Shown here piece after piece: positions 63,351 to 64,000 of a stretch of 64,000 bases of DNA. A model generated the notes under the pieces. The model saw only the letters and a list, made by a program, of their open reading frames with translations, did no database searches and was not told the DNA's origin. Both the position numbers and the translations under genes were made by a program. This DNA comes from Endozoicomonas sp. OPT23 (GTDB lineage Bacteria; Pseudomonadota; Gammaproteobacteria; Pseudomonadales; Endozoicomonadaceae). The DNA is taken from the NCBI RefSeq assembly GCF_009653635.1, contig NZ_PPFD01000005.1, positions 248,001 to 312,000 of the forward strand, written 5' to 3'. Within the stretch, counting starts at the first letter, position 1. Every line of letters starts with the position of its first letter.

Positions 63351-64000
63351 TTAACCCAGCAGACGAATCGCGTTCTGAGGCAGGGCTTTTGCCTGAGCCA
63401 GAATGGTAGAACCGGCCTGCATCAGCATCTGGCTGCTGGTCATTGACACGGTTTCTTTGGCGAAGTCGGTGTTCAGAATACGGTTCTGGGAAACACCCAT
63501 GTTTTCTTCGATATTGGAGAGGTTGCTTACTGTGGATTCCAGACGGTTTTGGACGGCACCGAGGTCGGCGCGTTGTTCATCCACTTGCGCAAGCGCGCCA
63601 TCCAGAATTTCAACCGCCTGATGAGCGCCAGCTGCTGTTTTCAAGTCAATATCTTTTAGTGACTTTTCACCACCTGTCAAACCAGTTTGGGCAGTCAGAG
63701 TTACATCATCAGTACCAGATGAACCACTTGCAACCGAGACAGCAGCATCTGTTTTAGAAGTCAAAACCAAAGCGCCGTCAACAACCTCTGCTTTAGTATC
63801 TGCATCTGCTTCACCGTTTATTGCCGCGGCTAAATCACCAACCTCCTTATTTGCAGCAAGGGAGATACTTTCTCCACCGACATCAATTACAGCAGCGTTA
63901 CCAGCTGCTGATTCGTCTAAAACAGCTTTTAAGTTATCCGCACTAAGCGTAACTTTAGATGCTGTTGTGGTACCTTTAAGTTCAGAAGCAGACATATCCT
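63351..64000 (-). CDS. Flagellin (3), 5' part outside window
   Basis: The C-terminal 216 or so residues of a third flagellin. The D0/D1 C-terminus ([20 protein letters not shown] through [13 protein letters not shown]) is nearly identical to the other two. The visible middle is again a different variable domain (KLTLSADNLKAVLDESAAG-like, Ala/Asp-rich). The frame runs off the window edge, so the start is not seen; a Met at 63995 is internal. Confidence 0.9.
   Translation of the reverse strand, partial: DMSASELKGTTTASKVTLSADNLKAVLDESAAGNAAVIDVGGESISLAANKEVGDLAAAINGEADADTKAEVVDGALVLTSKTDAAVSVASGSSGTDDVTLTAQTGLTGGEKSLKDIDLKTAAGAHQAVEILDGALAQVDEQRADLGAVQNRLESTVSNLSNIEENMGVSQNRILNTDFAKETVSMTSSQMLMQAGSTILAQAKALPQNAIRLLG

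Overview
The window looks like chromosomal DNA of a marine, animal-associated gammaproteobacterium. The mix of beta-oxidation genes, lateral-type flagellar genes, many secreted lineage-specific proteins and a moderate G+C content fits Oceanospirillales such as Endozoicomonas. That assignment is an inference from gene content; no rRNA or other marker gene is present.

Layout. Bases 1-2720 hold the 3' part of an unrecognised gene, a YfaZ-like outer-membrane protein and an S1/P1-type secreted nuclease. Bases 2779-12198 hold an AraC regulator divergent from a catabolic operon: thiolase, FadB/FadJ-type multifunctional protein, alpha-methylacyl-CoA racemase, a double DUF35 protein and two thiolase-like proteins without the usual nucleophilic cysteine, closed by a hairpin terminator. 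Two large cloverleaf-like inverted repeats sit between the second and third genes. After a hypothetical, possibly effector-like gene on the minus strand, a second catabolic operon (14240-19137) carries two acyl-CoA synthetases and two crotonases. Bases 19287-23961 are accessory: a gene interrupted by an in-frame stop, an unknown secreted protein, an HNH nuclease with a degenerate copy of its 3' end, and a LysR regulator. Bases 24088-34100 hold redox and detoxification genes (MDR reductase, YqhD-type alcohol dehydrogenase, DJ-1/PfpI protein, GST, aldehyde dehydrogenase, two SDRs) and a DUF1097 membrane protein. Bases 34345-44891 hold a LuxR-type regulator, a decayed AraC gene, the AdhC/FghA formaldehyde pathway, a LysR gene flanked by two copies of an 80-base structured repeat, a KshA-like Rieske oxygenase and a GMC oxidoreductase. 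Bases 44967-53567 are a distinctive surface-nuclease region: two large endonuclease I proteins with repeat stalks and C-terminal membrane segments, an outer-membrane barrel, an endonuclease relic and a MerR relic. Bases 53733-64000 (minus strand) are a lateral-flagellum cluster in the order flagellin x3, FlaG, FliD, FliS, FliT, FliK, FliL, FliA, MotA, MotB, matching lafA-lafU of Vibrio and Aeromonas.

How it fits together. A KshA-like oxygenase, alpha-methylacyl-CoA racemase, a FadD19-length CoA ligase, crotonases and a DUF35 plus cysteine-less thiolase set are the kind of genes used for sterol/steroid side-chain and ring breakdown. No acyl-CoA dehydrogenase or KshB reductase lies in the window, so the pathway claim remains an inference. 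A near-identical palindrome upstream of the LuxR gene and between the Rieske and GMC genes suggests they share a regulator.

The least explained items are the twin cloverleaf repeats (7402-7643), the 80-base repeats with a covarying and apparently flipped hairpin (40767-40846 and 41822-41901), and the stalked membrane nucleases.
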